Source: Orientia tsutsugamushi
GTDB lineage: Bacteria; Pseudomonadota; Alphaproteobacteria; Rickettsiales; Rickettsiaceae
Direction of reading: 5' to 3'
DNA length: 64,000 nt
NCBI RefSeq assembly: GCF_900327275.1
Contig: NZ_LS398548.1
Location: 248,001-312,000, forward strand
Under the pieces are notes generated by a model. That model did not search any database. It saw only the letters and a program-made list of their open reading frames with translations, and was not told the DNA's origin. Of this stretch, positions 8,473 to 17,108 are shown one piece after another (the stretch's first letter is position 1; each line of letters opens with the position of its first letter). The position numbers and the translations under genes were made by a program.

Positions 8473-9489
8473 TTATATATATTGCAGCCATTCTACTTTA
8501 ATTAAGTGATTGATACTTTGTCCTTGATCACATTTGGTGGAGATTTCTGAATTAATTGGTATTTGAGTTAAAAGTGGAATTTGAAATTCATGGGCTATCT
8601 TTTGAGCTCCATTTTTTCCAAATGGGAAAATAACATCGTTTGTGCTACTAACTAAATAGCTCATATTTTCTACAATACCTATTATATTAATTCCTAGCTT
8701 TCTGTATAAAATTAATGATTTTTTTACTTCAGATGTCGAAATTAGTTGAGGAGTAGTAACTGCTATAATACCAAATATTTCATAGTTTGTGGTTAATGTA
8801 ATATGAATATCACCTGTGCCAGGAGGCATATCTACAACTAAGTAATCAATGTTATTCCACTGTGCCATTAATAATTGATGTAATGCTTTAGAAGTCATAG
8901 CTCCACGCCAAGCTAATGGAGAGTCATTATTTGTTAATAAACTTAATGATAAAATATCTATACCATTCTTATTAATTGGTAATATTTTATTTTGAATGAA
9001 TTTAGCATTTTGATTAATAGCAAACATTGTTGGAATAGATGGTCCGTAAAAGTCTGCATCTAATAATCCTACTCTAAATCCTTTATCCCTAAGATCTTGC
9101 GCAAGCGCTGCACTAATAGTTGATTTTCCTACGCCACCTTTACCTGAAATGACAGGAATAATATGTTTTACTCCTGTTATTTTTATTTTATTTTTGTTTA
9201 TATTATTATTACTGTTGTTGCTTTTACAGTTGAAAAGTTCTTGATCTTTATTACTAATAACTATATGAACATTTGTAATATTATGTATTTCTTGTTGTAG
9301 TATTATTGTGGCTTTTTTTTGTAATAGTAAAGCTTCGGAATATTGATCTCTATTAATAAACATTACAAAGCTTATTTGTTGATTATTTACTTTAGGATTA
9401 GAAATTACATCTATAAGTTTAGTACCATCAGAAAAGGTTAAAGTTGTTAATTTACTGGTTATTTCATTGATAACACAATTAATATTCAT
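8473..9489 (-). CDS. mrp: Mrp/ApbC-family iron-sulfur cluster carrier ATPase
   Basis: A 338-residue protein with an N-terminal MIP18/DUF59-like domain (about 1-80), an Asn-rich linker, and a MinD/Mrp P-loop ATPase domain. The deviant Walker A SGKGGVGKST is at 115-124, with LVVDMPPGTGD as the switch/Walker B region. Family members bind and pass on Fe-S clusters in the cytoplasm, usually through a CxxC just after the ENMSY segment. Here that place reads VENMSYLVSSTND with no cysteine pair. Whether this protein can hold a cluster is therefore uncertain. The gene is divergent from hflK (181-bp spacer). Confidence 0.9.
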   Translation of the reverse strand: MNINCVINEITSKLTTLTFSDGTKLIDVISNPKVNNQQISFVMFINRDQYSEALLLQKKATIILQQEIHNITNVHIVISNKDQELFNCKSNNSNNNINKNKIKITGVKHIIPVISGKGGVGKSTISAALAQDLRDKGFRVGLLDADFYGPSIPTMFAINQNAKFIQNKILPINKNGIDILSLSLLTNNDSPLAWRGAMTSKALHQLLMAQWNNIDYLVVDMPPGTGDIHITLTTNYEIFGIIAVTTPQLISTSEVKKSLILYRKLGINIIGIVENMSYLVSSTNDVIFPFGKNGAQKIAHEFQIPLLTQIPINSEISTKCDQGQSINHLIKVEWLQYI

Positions 9490-9670
9490 ATCAGTATTGA
9501 ATTTCGAGTAAATAAATATATATTTTGCTTATTGTATACTGTTATAACGATTATTTTCATTTACGTAAGATTGAAATATTCTTTTAACTTGCTGTATTAA
9601 GTAATATATAAATTTGCAACAGTAACAAGTGTTAAGTAAAACGTTTATTAGAATATTTAAATAGGTTTTT

Positions 9671-10726
9671 ATGAAATCACCCTGGGACAATATGGATGAT
9701 GCAAAAAATATATTTTTAAAAAAAAGTAAAAATAATTTTTTTCTACCTGTAAATTTTAGTTTTAGCATTAAAACTATGCTAATTTTAATATTTACCATAG
9801 TTGTAATTTGGTTATTATCAGGTGTTTATAAGGTTAATGAAGGGGAGGAAGCTATAGTTATTAGATTTGGTGAATATGTTCGCAAAGCCTATCCTGGATT
9901 AAATTATCATCTTCCTCATCCTTTAGAAAAGGTAATAATCGAAAGAGTAAAGATGTCAAGACAAACAGAAGTTGGATATAGTTCAGTGCAATCTAGAAGA
10001 GAGGCTAATACTAGTAGTGGTAACTATATGGTTTATTCTTATCGACTCAATAATAGAACTATAAATAATCAACACTTAGGAGAAAGCAGCACTATGTTGA
10101 CAGGAGATGAGAATATTGTAGAGTTGAATTGTAATGTTAGGTGGCATATTAAGGATTTGTATTCATTTGTTTTTAATGTTGCTTTTCCAGAGGAGACTGT
10201 TAAAATAGTGGCAGAAAGTGCTATTAGAGAGGTAATTAGTGAAACGCCAATTGCTTCAATTTTATCAAATCAAAAACAGGAAATAGCAGATAAAATTGAA
10301 AAATTAATTCAGCAAATTTTGAATCAATATTCAATTGGTATCGAAATAGAAAAGGTTCAATTATTAAAGGCTGAGCCGCCATCAGAAGTTATTGATGCTT
10401 ATCGTGATGTACAAACTTCAAGAGCTGATAAAGAGCGAGAAATAAATCAAGCTCAAGCTTATAGAAACGATAAGATACCTGAAGCTAGAGGAAAAGCAGC
10501 TAAGTTGATTGAAGAAGCCAAAGGATATAAGCAAGCAACTGTTTCTAAAGCGTTAGGAGAAGCTCAGAAATTTAATGCAATATTAGTAGAGTATAAGTTA
10601 AACAAGGAAATTACTAAAGAACGGTTATATCTTAATACTATTGAAACAATATTACAAGGTAGTAAAAAAATTATTATAAGCGATGAGAGTAAATTATTGC
10701 CTCATATGGGTATATCGCTTAAATAA
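9671..10726 (+). CDS. hflK: HflK, membrane protease modulator
   Basis: 351 residues: a short cytoplasmic N-terminus beginning with the HflK-typical SPWDNMDD, a transmembrane segment (about 33-52), and an SPFH domain opening VNEGEEAIVIRFGEYV. A coiled coil (QTSRADKEREINQAQAYRND) follows. HflK pairs with HflC into a large periplasmic cage that regulates the FtsH protease. The gene order hflK (23-bp gap) hflC (17-bp gap) htrA-like antigen indicates one operon for membrane and periplasmic quality control. The Gly/Pro-rich N-terminal extension of enterobacterial HflK is absent, as in other alphaproteobacteria. Confidence 0.95.
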   Translation: MKSPWDNMDDAKNIFLKKSKNNFFLPVNFSFSIKTMLILIFTIVVIWLLSGVYKVNEGEEAIVIRFGEYVRKAYPGLNYHLPHPLEKVIIERVKMSRQTEVGYSSVQSRREANTSSGNYMVYSYRLNNRTINNQHLGESSTMLTGDENIVELNCNVRWHIKDLYSFVFNVAFPEETVKIVAESAIREVISETPIASILSNQKQEIADKIEKLIQQILNQYSIGIEIEKVQLLKAEPPSEVIDAYRDVQTSRADKEREINQAQAYRNDKIPEARGKAAKLIEEAKGYKQATVSKALGEAQKFNAILVEYKLNKEITKERLYLNTIETILQGSKKIIISDESKLLPHMGISLK

Positions 10727-10749
10727 ATATAAGTAGTAAGGTTTAAATC

Positions 10750-11616
10750 ATGACGATAAAAAAAGTGTACTTAACAATTGTTATAGCTGTTGTAGCAGTA
10801 CTAGCGATATTTAATTCTGTGTTTCAGGTTATGCAGAATCAGTATGCAGTAGTTTTTCAATTTGGAGAAGCAGTAAAGGTTATTTCAGAGCCAGGGTTAA
10901 GGTTTAAGGTACCATTTGTTCAAAATGTATTATATTTTGATAAAAGGTTAGTTTCTGTTGAAGTATCAGCTAAAGAATTAACAGCCGCAGATGGTAAGAG
11001 AGTAATTGTTAATGCATTTGCTAAATTTAAGATTATTGACCCTATTACTTTTTTTAAAACAGTGTATAATCATAATGGAGTAAAAATTAGATTAAATAAA
11101 ACTATTGAGTCAGCAATGCGCAAAGTTATTGGAAGAGCTACTTTTATTACTTTGTTGTCTAAGCAAAGATCAGAAATTATGTCTGATATTTATGATTTAG
11201 TAAATAAAGAGGGTAAATCATTTGGAGTAGATGTAATTGACGTAAGGATTTCAAGAACTGATCTGCCAAAGGAGAATAGTGCTGCAATTTATCAAAGAAT
11301 GCAGACAGAGAGAGAAAAAGAAGCTAAGCAGATTAGAGCTGAAGGAAAGGAGGAGGCTGTGAGAATAATATCAAGAGCTGATAAAGAATGCGATATTATT
11401 TTAGCAGAAGCATATAAACAGGCCAAGATATTGGAAGGGGAAGGGGATGCTGAGGCTTCTCATATATACAATAGTGTATATAGTCAAGATCCAGAGTTTT
11501 ATCGGTTTTACCAATCATTATTAACTTATTCTAAAGTGCTAAGAAAGGATGATACTTCTTTTGTATTATCTCCTAATAGTGAATTGTTTAAGTTTTTGAA
11601 TTTAAGTAACAATTAA
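10750..11616 (+). CDS. hflC: HflC, membrane protease modulator
   Basis: 288 residues: an N-terminal membrane anchor (about 7-25), an SPFH domain with the HflC signature MQNQYAVVFQFGEAV, the segment VDVIDVRISRTDLP, and a coiled coil with QRMQTEREKEAKQIRAEG, which is highly characteristic of HflC. It ends with the FYRFYQSLLTY segment expected near the C-terminus. Partner of HflK in the FtsH-associated complex. It is the middle gene of the hflK-hflC-htrA cluster. Confidence 0.95.
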   Translation: MTIKKVYLTIVIAVVAVLAIFNSVFQVMQNQYAVVFQFGEAVKVISEPGLRFKVPFVQNVLYFDKRLVSVEVSAKELTAADGKRVIVNAFAKFKIIDPITFFKTVYNHNGVKIRLNKTIESAMRKVIGRATFITLLSKQRSEIMSDIYDLVNKEGKSFGVDVIDVRISRTDLPKENSAAIYQRMQTEREKEAKQIRAEGKEEAVRIISRADKECDIILAEAYKQAKILEGEGDAEASHIYNSVYSQDPEFYRFYQSLLTYSKVLRKDDTSFVLSPNSELFKFLNLSNN

Positions 11617-11633
11617 TATTAAAGGTTAAGTTT

Positions 11634-13034
11634 ATGAAAAAGGCATTTTATTTACATTTAATAGTATTTGCATTACAAGGTATAAGTAATGTTCATTCTA
11701 AATCGCTACTAAATCAAAAAGCATTATTACCTCAACAAAAATCTGATATGCATATTAATGTAAATAGTTTATCTGATATAGTTGAGCCATTAATATCTAC
11801 AGTAGTAAGTATTTATGCTGTAGATACTAACATTGGTATTAGTTTTAATAATAAGGTATCTAAGTATCAGCAAGAAGTGTTCTTAGGTTCTGGGGTTATC
11901 ATTGATAGTTCTGGGTATATTGTTACTAATGAGAATGTTATAGCAGGAGCTGAAAATATAAAAGTAAAGTTGCATGATGGTTCAGAACTCATAGCAGAAT
12001 TAGTTGGTAGTGACAATAAAATTAATATAGCTTTATTAAAAATTAATTCTCCAGCAGCATTATCTTATGCGACTTTTGGCGACTCAAATCAGTCTAGAGT
12101 AGGAGATCAGGTTATTGCAATAGGAAGTCCTTTTGGTTTAAGAGGAACAGTAACAAATGGCATTATTTCTTCTAAAGGACGAGATATGGGTAACGGCATA
12201 GTAACTGATTTTATTCAAACTAATGCTGCTATTCATATGGGTAGCTTTGGTGGACCGATGTTTAATCTTGAAGGAAAAATTATTGGAATTAATTCCATTC
12301 ACGTATCTTACTCAGGCATAAGTTTTGCTATTCCATCTAATACTGTACTTGAAGCAGTTGAATGCTTAAAAAAAGGAGAAAAAATTCGTCGTGGTATGTT
12401 AAATGTTATGCTTAATGAATTAACTCCAGAATTAAATGAGAATTTAGGACTTAAACAAGATCAAAATGGAGTTCTAATAACTGAAGTTATAAAAGAAGGA
12501 TCTGCAGCACAATGTGGAATTGCTCCTGGAGATGTAATTACTAAATTTCATGATAAAGCGATCAAAACAGGGAGAGATTTACAGGTAGCTGTATCTTCAA
12601 CTATGCTTAATTCTGAAAGAGAAGTTGAGCTTTTACGTAATGGTAAGTCGATGACTCTAAAATGTAAAATTATTGCCAACAAAGGTGAGGATAGTGAGCA
12701 ACAAAGTAATGATCAAAGCCTTGTGGTTAATGGTGTAAAATTTGTTGATCTTACACCTGATTTAGTGAAGAAATATAATATTACTTCAGCTAATAATAAT
12801 GGGTTATTTGTCCTTGAAGTTTCGCCTAACTCTTCTTGGGGGAGATATGGTTTAAAAATGGGGCTAAGACCTAGAGATATAATTTTATCAGTTAAACGTG
12901 ATGATAATAAAAAAGATATTTCTGTTAAAACTCTAAGAGAAATAGTGACAAATATAAAGCATAATGAAATTTTCTTTACAGTGCAAAGAGGAGATAGAAT
13001 GCTTTACATTGCTTTACCTAACATTAATAAGTAA
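11634..13034 (+). CDS. htrA: 47-kDa antigen, HtrA/DegP-like protein with degenerate catalytic triad
   Basis: 466 residues with an N-terminal signal peptide (about 1-22), a trypsin-like domain (about 45-245) and two PDZ domains (about 250-340 and 365-460), the DegP/DegQ layout. I recognise it as the Orientia 47-kDa surface antigen (TSA47). The protease triad is not intact. The usual TNxHVI reads TNENVI (Asn101 for His), the Asp position before IALLKI is Asn131, and the usual GNSGGP reads GSFGGP (Phe205 for Ser). Fold-defining glycines and PDZ loops are kept. From this I infer a chaperone or scaffold rather than a protease. It is the last gene of the hflK-hflC operon, followed by a hairpin at 13041. 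Confidence 0.95.
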   Translation: MKKAFYLHLIVFALQGISNVHSKSLLNQKALLPQQKSDMHINVNSLSDIVEPLISTVVSIYAVDTNIGISFNNKVSKYQQEVFLGSGVIIDSSGYIVTNENVIAGAENIKVKLHDGSELIAELVGSDNKINIALLKINSPAALSYATFGDSNQSRVGDQVIAIGSPFGLRGTVTNGIISSKGRDMGNGIVTDFIQTNAAIHMGSFGGPMFNLEGKIIGINSIHVSYSGISFAIPSNTVLEAVECLKKGEKIRRGMLNVMLNELTPELNENLGLKQDQNGVLITEVIKEGSAAQCGIAPGDVITKFHDKAIKTGRDLQVAVSSTMLNSEREVELLRNGKSMTLKCKIIANKGEDSEQQSNDQSLVVNGVKFVDLTPDLVKKYNITSANNNGLFVLEVSPNSSWGRYGLKMGLRPRDIILSVKRDDNKKDISVKTLREIVTNIKHNEIFFTVQRGDRMLYIALPNINK

Positions 13035-13040
13035 ATCTAG

Positions 13041-13073
13041 TTTAAAGGCGATTTAAAAAAAATTGCCTTTAAA
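13041..13073. terminator. Hairpin after the 47-kDa antigen gene
   Basis: TTTAAAGGC (13041-13049) pairs perfectly with GCCTTTAAA (13065-13073) seven bases after the stop codon. There is an A-rich loop and no clear T-run, so it is a probable but weak terminator or 3' stabilising stem. Confidence 0.45.
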
Positions 13074-13245
13074 TATCAATTGTTAATTTAAAAGTTAAAT
13101 ATTAAGTTTAGAAGTAATTAGCTTAGTATTTAGCAACATTAATTACGTATAATGAAGATTTTTTATTAATTTTTTTGGTTAGATGTGTAAAATAGTTGCA
13201 ATACTGCAATTACTACATTTTAAATATTTTGATGGATAAGCAAGT

Positions 13246-13860
13246 ATGATTAAAAAGTCAATTATTAGTATATGTGTATTAGTGCTACTTTCTGGTTACA
13301 AGTGGAAATGTTTATGGCAAAGATCTAAACAGAGTAACTTTATTTCTAAAGTTGTAGGAACTAAAGATTTTAAAGAAGATAACGATGATATAGTTGGAAT
13401 TATCTCAAGTATTAATGCTGAAAGTAGCGATCAAGTAACAAGTAATAATGCGAATGCGCAACAAGCAGAATATGTTGATGTAAAGCATGAACAGTTTTTA
13501 CAAGCTATACATGGAAAACATAAAGTATATTTTGCAACTGAAAAATTTGATCTCTCTGAGGAAAGCAAGAGAGTTTTAAGAGCTCAAAGTACTTGGTTAA
13601 AAAGTAATCCAGATGTCAAAATAATTATTGAAGGGCATTGTGATGAACGTGGAACCAGAGAATATAATCTTGCTCTTGGCAAAAAGAGAGCTGATACCGT
13701 TAAACAATTCTTAGTGACATTAGGTGTAAGCAGAGATAAAATAGAAACTACTTCTTATGGAAAAGACAAGCCTGAAGTTGAAGTTACTAAAGATAATAAA
13801 GAGGAAGCATATAGACTTAATCGTAGGTCTGTCACAATTATTAAAAGTAATATAGCATAG
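13246..13860 (+). CDS. pal: Peptidoglycan-associated protein Pal (OmpA C-terminal domain)
   Basis: 204 residues. The C-terminal half is an OmpA-like peptidoglycan-binding domain: IIIEGHCDERGTREYN (about 127-141), LALGKKRADTVKQFL and NRRSV near the end, the strict Pal pattern. In the Tol-Pal system this protein bridges the outer membrane and peptidoglycan. The N-terminus is signal-like (IISICVLVLLSGYKWKC), but the position where the lipobox Cys should follow LSG is Tyr18. The only nearby cysteine is Cys22, outside a lipobox. It is monocistronic, followed by several hairpins (13872-14069). Confidence 0.9.
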   Translation: MIKKSIISICVLVLLSGYKWKCLWQRSKQSNFISKVVGTKDFKEDNDDIVGIISSINAESSDQVTSNNANAQQAEYVDVKHEQFLQAIHGKHKVYFATEKFDLSEESKRVLRAQSTWLKSNPDVKIIIEGHCDERGTREYNLALGKKRADTVKQFLVTLGVSRDKIETTSYGKDKPEVEVTKDNKEEAYRLNRRSVTIIKSNIA

Positions 13861-13871
13861 AAGTAATTAAG

Positions 13872-13919
13872 AAGAATATCTTCTCACAGAAGAAGATTTC
13901 TTCTTGAATAGATATTCTT
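13872..13919. terminator. Nested hairpin downstream of pal
   Basis: AAGAATATCT (13872-13881) pairs with AGATATTCTT (13910-13919), and an inner AGAAGAA/TTCTTCT stem fills the loop. It lies 11 bp after the pal stop, in the spacer between convergent genes. It has no T-run and may act in either direction. Confidence 0.4.
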
Positions 13920-14034
13920 ATATGTGTTATACATATAGTTAAATATCTTGACATATGTGATATAATAAGATGTTAAGATTATAAGTTTTAAAAAAATTAC
14001 AGCTTTCTCGTATTATCTATATTTTATTAATTCC

Positions 14035-14069
14035 AGAAGTTATAGTATTTACTATAACTTCTATTTTTT
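14035..14069 (+). terminator. Rho-independent terminator between convergent pal and the baseplate gene
   Basis: AGAAGTTATAGT (14035-14046), a four-base loop, ACTATAACTTCT (14051-14062), then A and six T residues on the plus strand. The stem is perfect over 12 bp. Confidence 0.75.
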
Positions 14070-14126
14070 AGTATTTAATTGCTTGAATGTAGCATATGCA
14101 AAGCCTATGCTATGTTTTTAAAATAA

Positions 14127-16910
14127 TTATTTTGATGTTTTTGCAGCAGTACTGACTATATTACTGGTTACTGCTGCAATTATTATTATTAATTGAGAAT
14201 ATTTAATATTCGTGATTCTAATAATAAATTTCATATCTTCAATGATTAGAGTGATGATATCAGATACTTCAAGATATGCATAGCTAATAGGAAGTATAAA
14301 GCTAAATAATATATTTTCAGCATTAGCATTTTTAAGTATAGTTTGGCAGATATTTTGTACATTCTGTAGAGAAGTTACTATTGGTAAGTTTAGATTATAT
14401 TGTTGACTATAATTTTCTTGTTCTAAAGTGTAATTGAAGCTTGCAAGGCAATAACTATTATTGGAATCGATAAATTTAAGGTTAATATTATTTAAGATTT
14501 GATTTTTAGCTATAATTGTATGATTTACTGAAGCTTGATTTGATTCTATAATACATTGTCTAGATGACAGCTGTAAATTAGTTTTGTGATTACGTTTCAT
14601 AAAACTAATTTTATTTATTGCGCTAGTTTTTATATCAAAAAAATAACAACACCGTAGCATATTTATCACATCAATCGCTTTATGATTTTTTGTGATAAGT
14701 AATCCAGCTACTTCATCATCAATTGAAGTAACATCAACTTTACTAGAGTCAATCCCGCTCTTAGTACATAACTCTAGTATCATTGCTGCTAGGTTTATAC
14801 TGGTAAGTTTTCCATTAATCCAATGACCAGTTGGCCATAGTTCTCTATCTTTCCAATATGGATTTGTTGGCCAAGTTGGGTAAGGTCTAGCATCCCAAGC
14901 CCATAAAAATATGTTTTCTACCATATTAGAATATTGTTGCCAATATTCTAAACTAGCTTTAATTGCTTTACTTTGAATTAAGAAGTCTACTGCTCCAGTA
15001 GAGTATTTAGGGTATTGCTGATCTTTTGAATCTGGAGCAAAAAAAATGTTAGGTTGATTTGTTGCTTTATCTACGGAAGGAACTCCAAATTCTGTGAACC
15101 AGATTGGTTTCATTTTAGGAATCCACATCGTTTGTTTTCCATCAGAATTAGTGTGGTATTTACTCCACCAATGTTTTATGTTTTTCCATGCTAAATCTAT
15201 GTTATTAAATTGTTTAAGCTGATTATTGTCAAAGTAATAATCGTATCCTTCTCCTGATTCCCATCCGTGTTTAATTTCCTCAATAGTAATGTTAGAGTCT
15301 TGAGTATGAGTTAGAGGGAAATAGGCATCAATGCCAACAAAATCTATTGTATCACATGCCCACAAAGGGTCTAGATGATAATAATAACCAGCATTGGTAT
15401 CAATATGGTGATATTCGCTCCAATCTGCTGCATAACTGACTAATACTTGCTTGCCTAATATTGATTTAACTGCTTTGGCTAGCTCAATTAGTTCTGATAC
15501 AGCTGGAAATTTTTCTACTGTGTTGTTGCTAAATCTATTATACATAGAGGTTAGTTTTTTTAATTCAGAACCAATGATAAAAGCATCTACTTTTCCTGCA
15601 ACTAGCTTGGCATAATGTAAAATAAAATAGTTATATGATCCTTTTTTAGGATTAATTGCTGTATATTCTTTACCACCTCGAAAGAAAGTAGCAATGATAT
15701 TATCTAAATTCAAAGCAGAGGCACTATATTGTGGAACATGAATATTACCTCGCCATGGTTTACCATTGGTGTCCATCATAATAATAGGGTAGAGCATTAT
15801 CTTTAGCTTTTTATTTTTAAGTAACGCTAAATATCGCAGTAAGCTTTGGTCATCAATTGAACCACCATAGCTTAAGTTTCCTGTAAGATCTCTGCTTACT
15901 AGTTGAGCATTGTTACGTCTATAATCTGCGATTTGCCAGTTTGGGCCATAATTATGATATTCCACTTTTGGTATAATTTTGCATTTGTTAGCATCTAAAT
16001 TTGTTCCGAACCAGCAAACTACTGGTGCTGTCCATTTAATGTTATTACAAGTATTTAGTAATTGATTAAGGCTGACAACACTGTTTGCTAAGTTAAAGTT
16101 ATTATGACAATTAACTGCTACTGAAGGGGATTTGCTATTAGAATTATACTTGTATTGTATTTGAGGATCCAAGGTAAACTCTCCACTACCAGGTATTATT
16201 ACAATTGATTGAATCATATCTGCAGTATTATAGCTATTTGCATTTTGTAACGTAGTATGACAATCTAAGGTAATATCAGGATTTCTTGTAACTTCAAACG
16301 AAAAGATTGGTATTTTATTGTTGAAATCATTAAGGTTAATATTCTTAAATACTATATATGCTAATCCTCGAAAAGCAGGAGTACAATTACTATTGTTTTG
16401 TGCAGCTGTAATTAATGGATCAGGTTCTTGAGTTTCTGTGCCATAATACAGAGTGTATTCATAGTCTAAATCGTTAATTACTTGGTTGTTATGCCAAATT
16501 TTGCCAATTTTAGTAATTGGTCCTTCACATAATGCAAAACCTATCGAAACATAATTTATGTTATGCTCATAATTGTGAGTTGAACTTTGCTTAGTAATAC
16601 TAGTAGCTTCTTTTTTGATGTTAAAATTTCCTATCCAGATAATGGTACCGTGAAGCTTTACAGTGCCAAAAATTAATGGAATATAGTCTCCGTATGCTTC
16701 TGGTATTGTTTTTAGTGAATGGATTTGTTTGCCAGTGTGATAATATTCAAAAACCTTTTTGTTATGTTCTTCATGGTTTTGATGTACTTTTTCGGATTCT
16801 AAATAATTGCCAATGGTTCTTCCAGTAAAACGCCCAATAGTTGATAACATACCTCCACCTAAAGATTTACCAATATATCCTCCAAGACTACCTAATGATT
16901 TTATTAACAT
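14127..16910 (-). CDS. Gene transfer agent-type baseplate/tail-tip protein (GTA TIM-barrel family)
   Basis: 927 residues. The N-terminus is Gly-rich (SLGGYIGKSLGGGM). A phage tail-tip-like part follows (SLKTIPEAYGDYIPLIFGTV), then a long domain with Trp-rich glycosidase-like features (WFTEFGVPSVDKATNQPN; WRGNIHVPQYS) that matches the GTA TIM-barrel-like domain of the rhodobacterial baseplate megaprotein. The family member in Rhodobacter capsulatus is longer (about 1300 residues); the C-terminal part here is short. No other GTA or phage gene is adjacent; pal and the reductase gene flank it. Rickettsiales keep scattered GTA remnants, and this intact frame suggests retention under selection, but whether it still assembles is unknown. 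Confidence 0.8.
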   Translation of the reverse strand: MLIKSLGSLGGYIGKSLGGGMLSTIGRFTGRTIGNYLESEKVHQNHEEHNKKVFEYYHTGKQIHSLKTIPEAYGDYIPLIFGTVKLHGTIIWIGNFNIKKEATSITKQSSTHNYEHNINYVSIGFALCEGPITKIGKIWHNNQVINDLDYEYTLYYGTETQEPDPLITAAQNNSNCTPAFRGLAYIVFKNINLNDFNNKIPIFSFEVTRNPDITLDCHTTLQNANSYNTADMIQSIVIIPGSGEFTLDPQIQYKYNSNSKSPSVAVNCHNNFNLANSVVSLNQLLNTCNNIKWTAPVVCWFGTNLDANKCKIIPKVEYHNYGPNWQIADYRRNNAQLVSRDLTGNLSYGGSIDDQSLLRYLALLKNKKLKIMLYPIIMMDTNGKPWRGNIHVPQYSASALNLDNIIATFFRGGKEYTAINPKKGSYNYFILHYAKLVAGKVDAFIIGSELKKLTSMYNRFSNNTVEKFPAVSELIELAKAVKSILGKQVLVSYAADWSEYHHIDTNAGYYYHLDPLWACDTIDFVGIDAYFPLTHTQDSNITIEEIKHGWESGEGYDYYFDNNQLKQFNNIDLAWKNIKHWWSKYHTNSDGKQTMWIPKMKPIWFTEFGVPSVDKATNQPNIFFAPDSKDQQYPKYSTGAVDFLIQSKAIKASLEYWQQYSNMVENIFLWAWDARPYPTWPTNPYWKDRELWPTGHWINGKLTSINLAAMILELCTKSGIDSSKVDVTSIDDEVAGLLITKNHKAIDVINMLRCCYFFDIKTSAINKISFMKRNHKTNLQLSSRQCIIESNQASVNHTIIAKNQILNNINLKFIDSNNSYCLASFNYTLEQENYSQQYNLNLPIVTSLQNVQNICQTILKNANAENILFSFILPISYAYLEVSDIITLIIEDMKFIIRITNIKYSQLIIIIAAVTSNIVSTAAKTSK

Positions 16911-17108
16911 TTATTTCTTTTCTATTTAATTGAACATGATTACATATTGAAGATATATTAAAAACATGCTAGGCTAACGGTCGAATAAGTTTGTATTAAT
17001 AGGTAATAAAATTCTATAATGTAAAAATACTAAGAGAATTATTATTACAAAGTTTATTGCTTTACCTTAAAATATTTTTTAAACATATAATTTTAAATCA
17101 AATACAGA

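Noticed and set aside
11634-13034. Annotating the 47-kDa antigen as an active serine protease
   Set aside because: All three catalytic positions are substituted, so the family name is kept but not the activity.
13948-13980. Possible promoter (TTGACA followed by TATAAT)
   Set aside because: The spacing between the hexamers is only seven bases and no gene follows on that strand.
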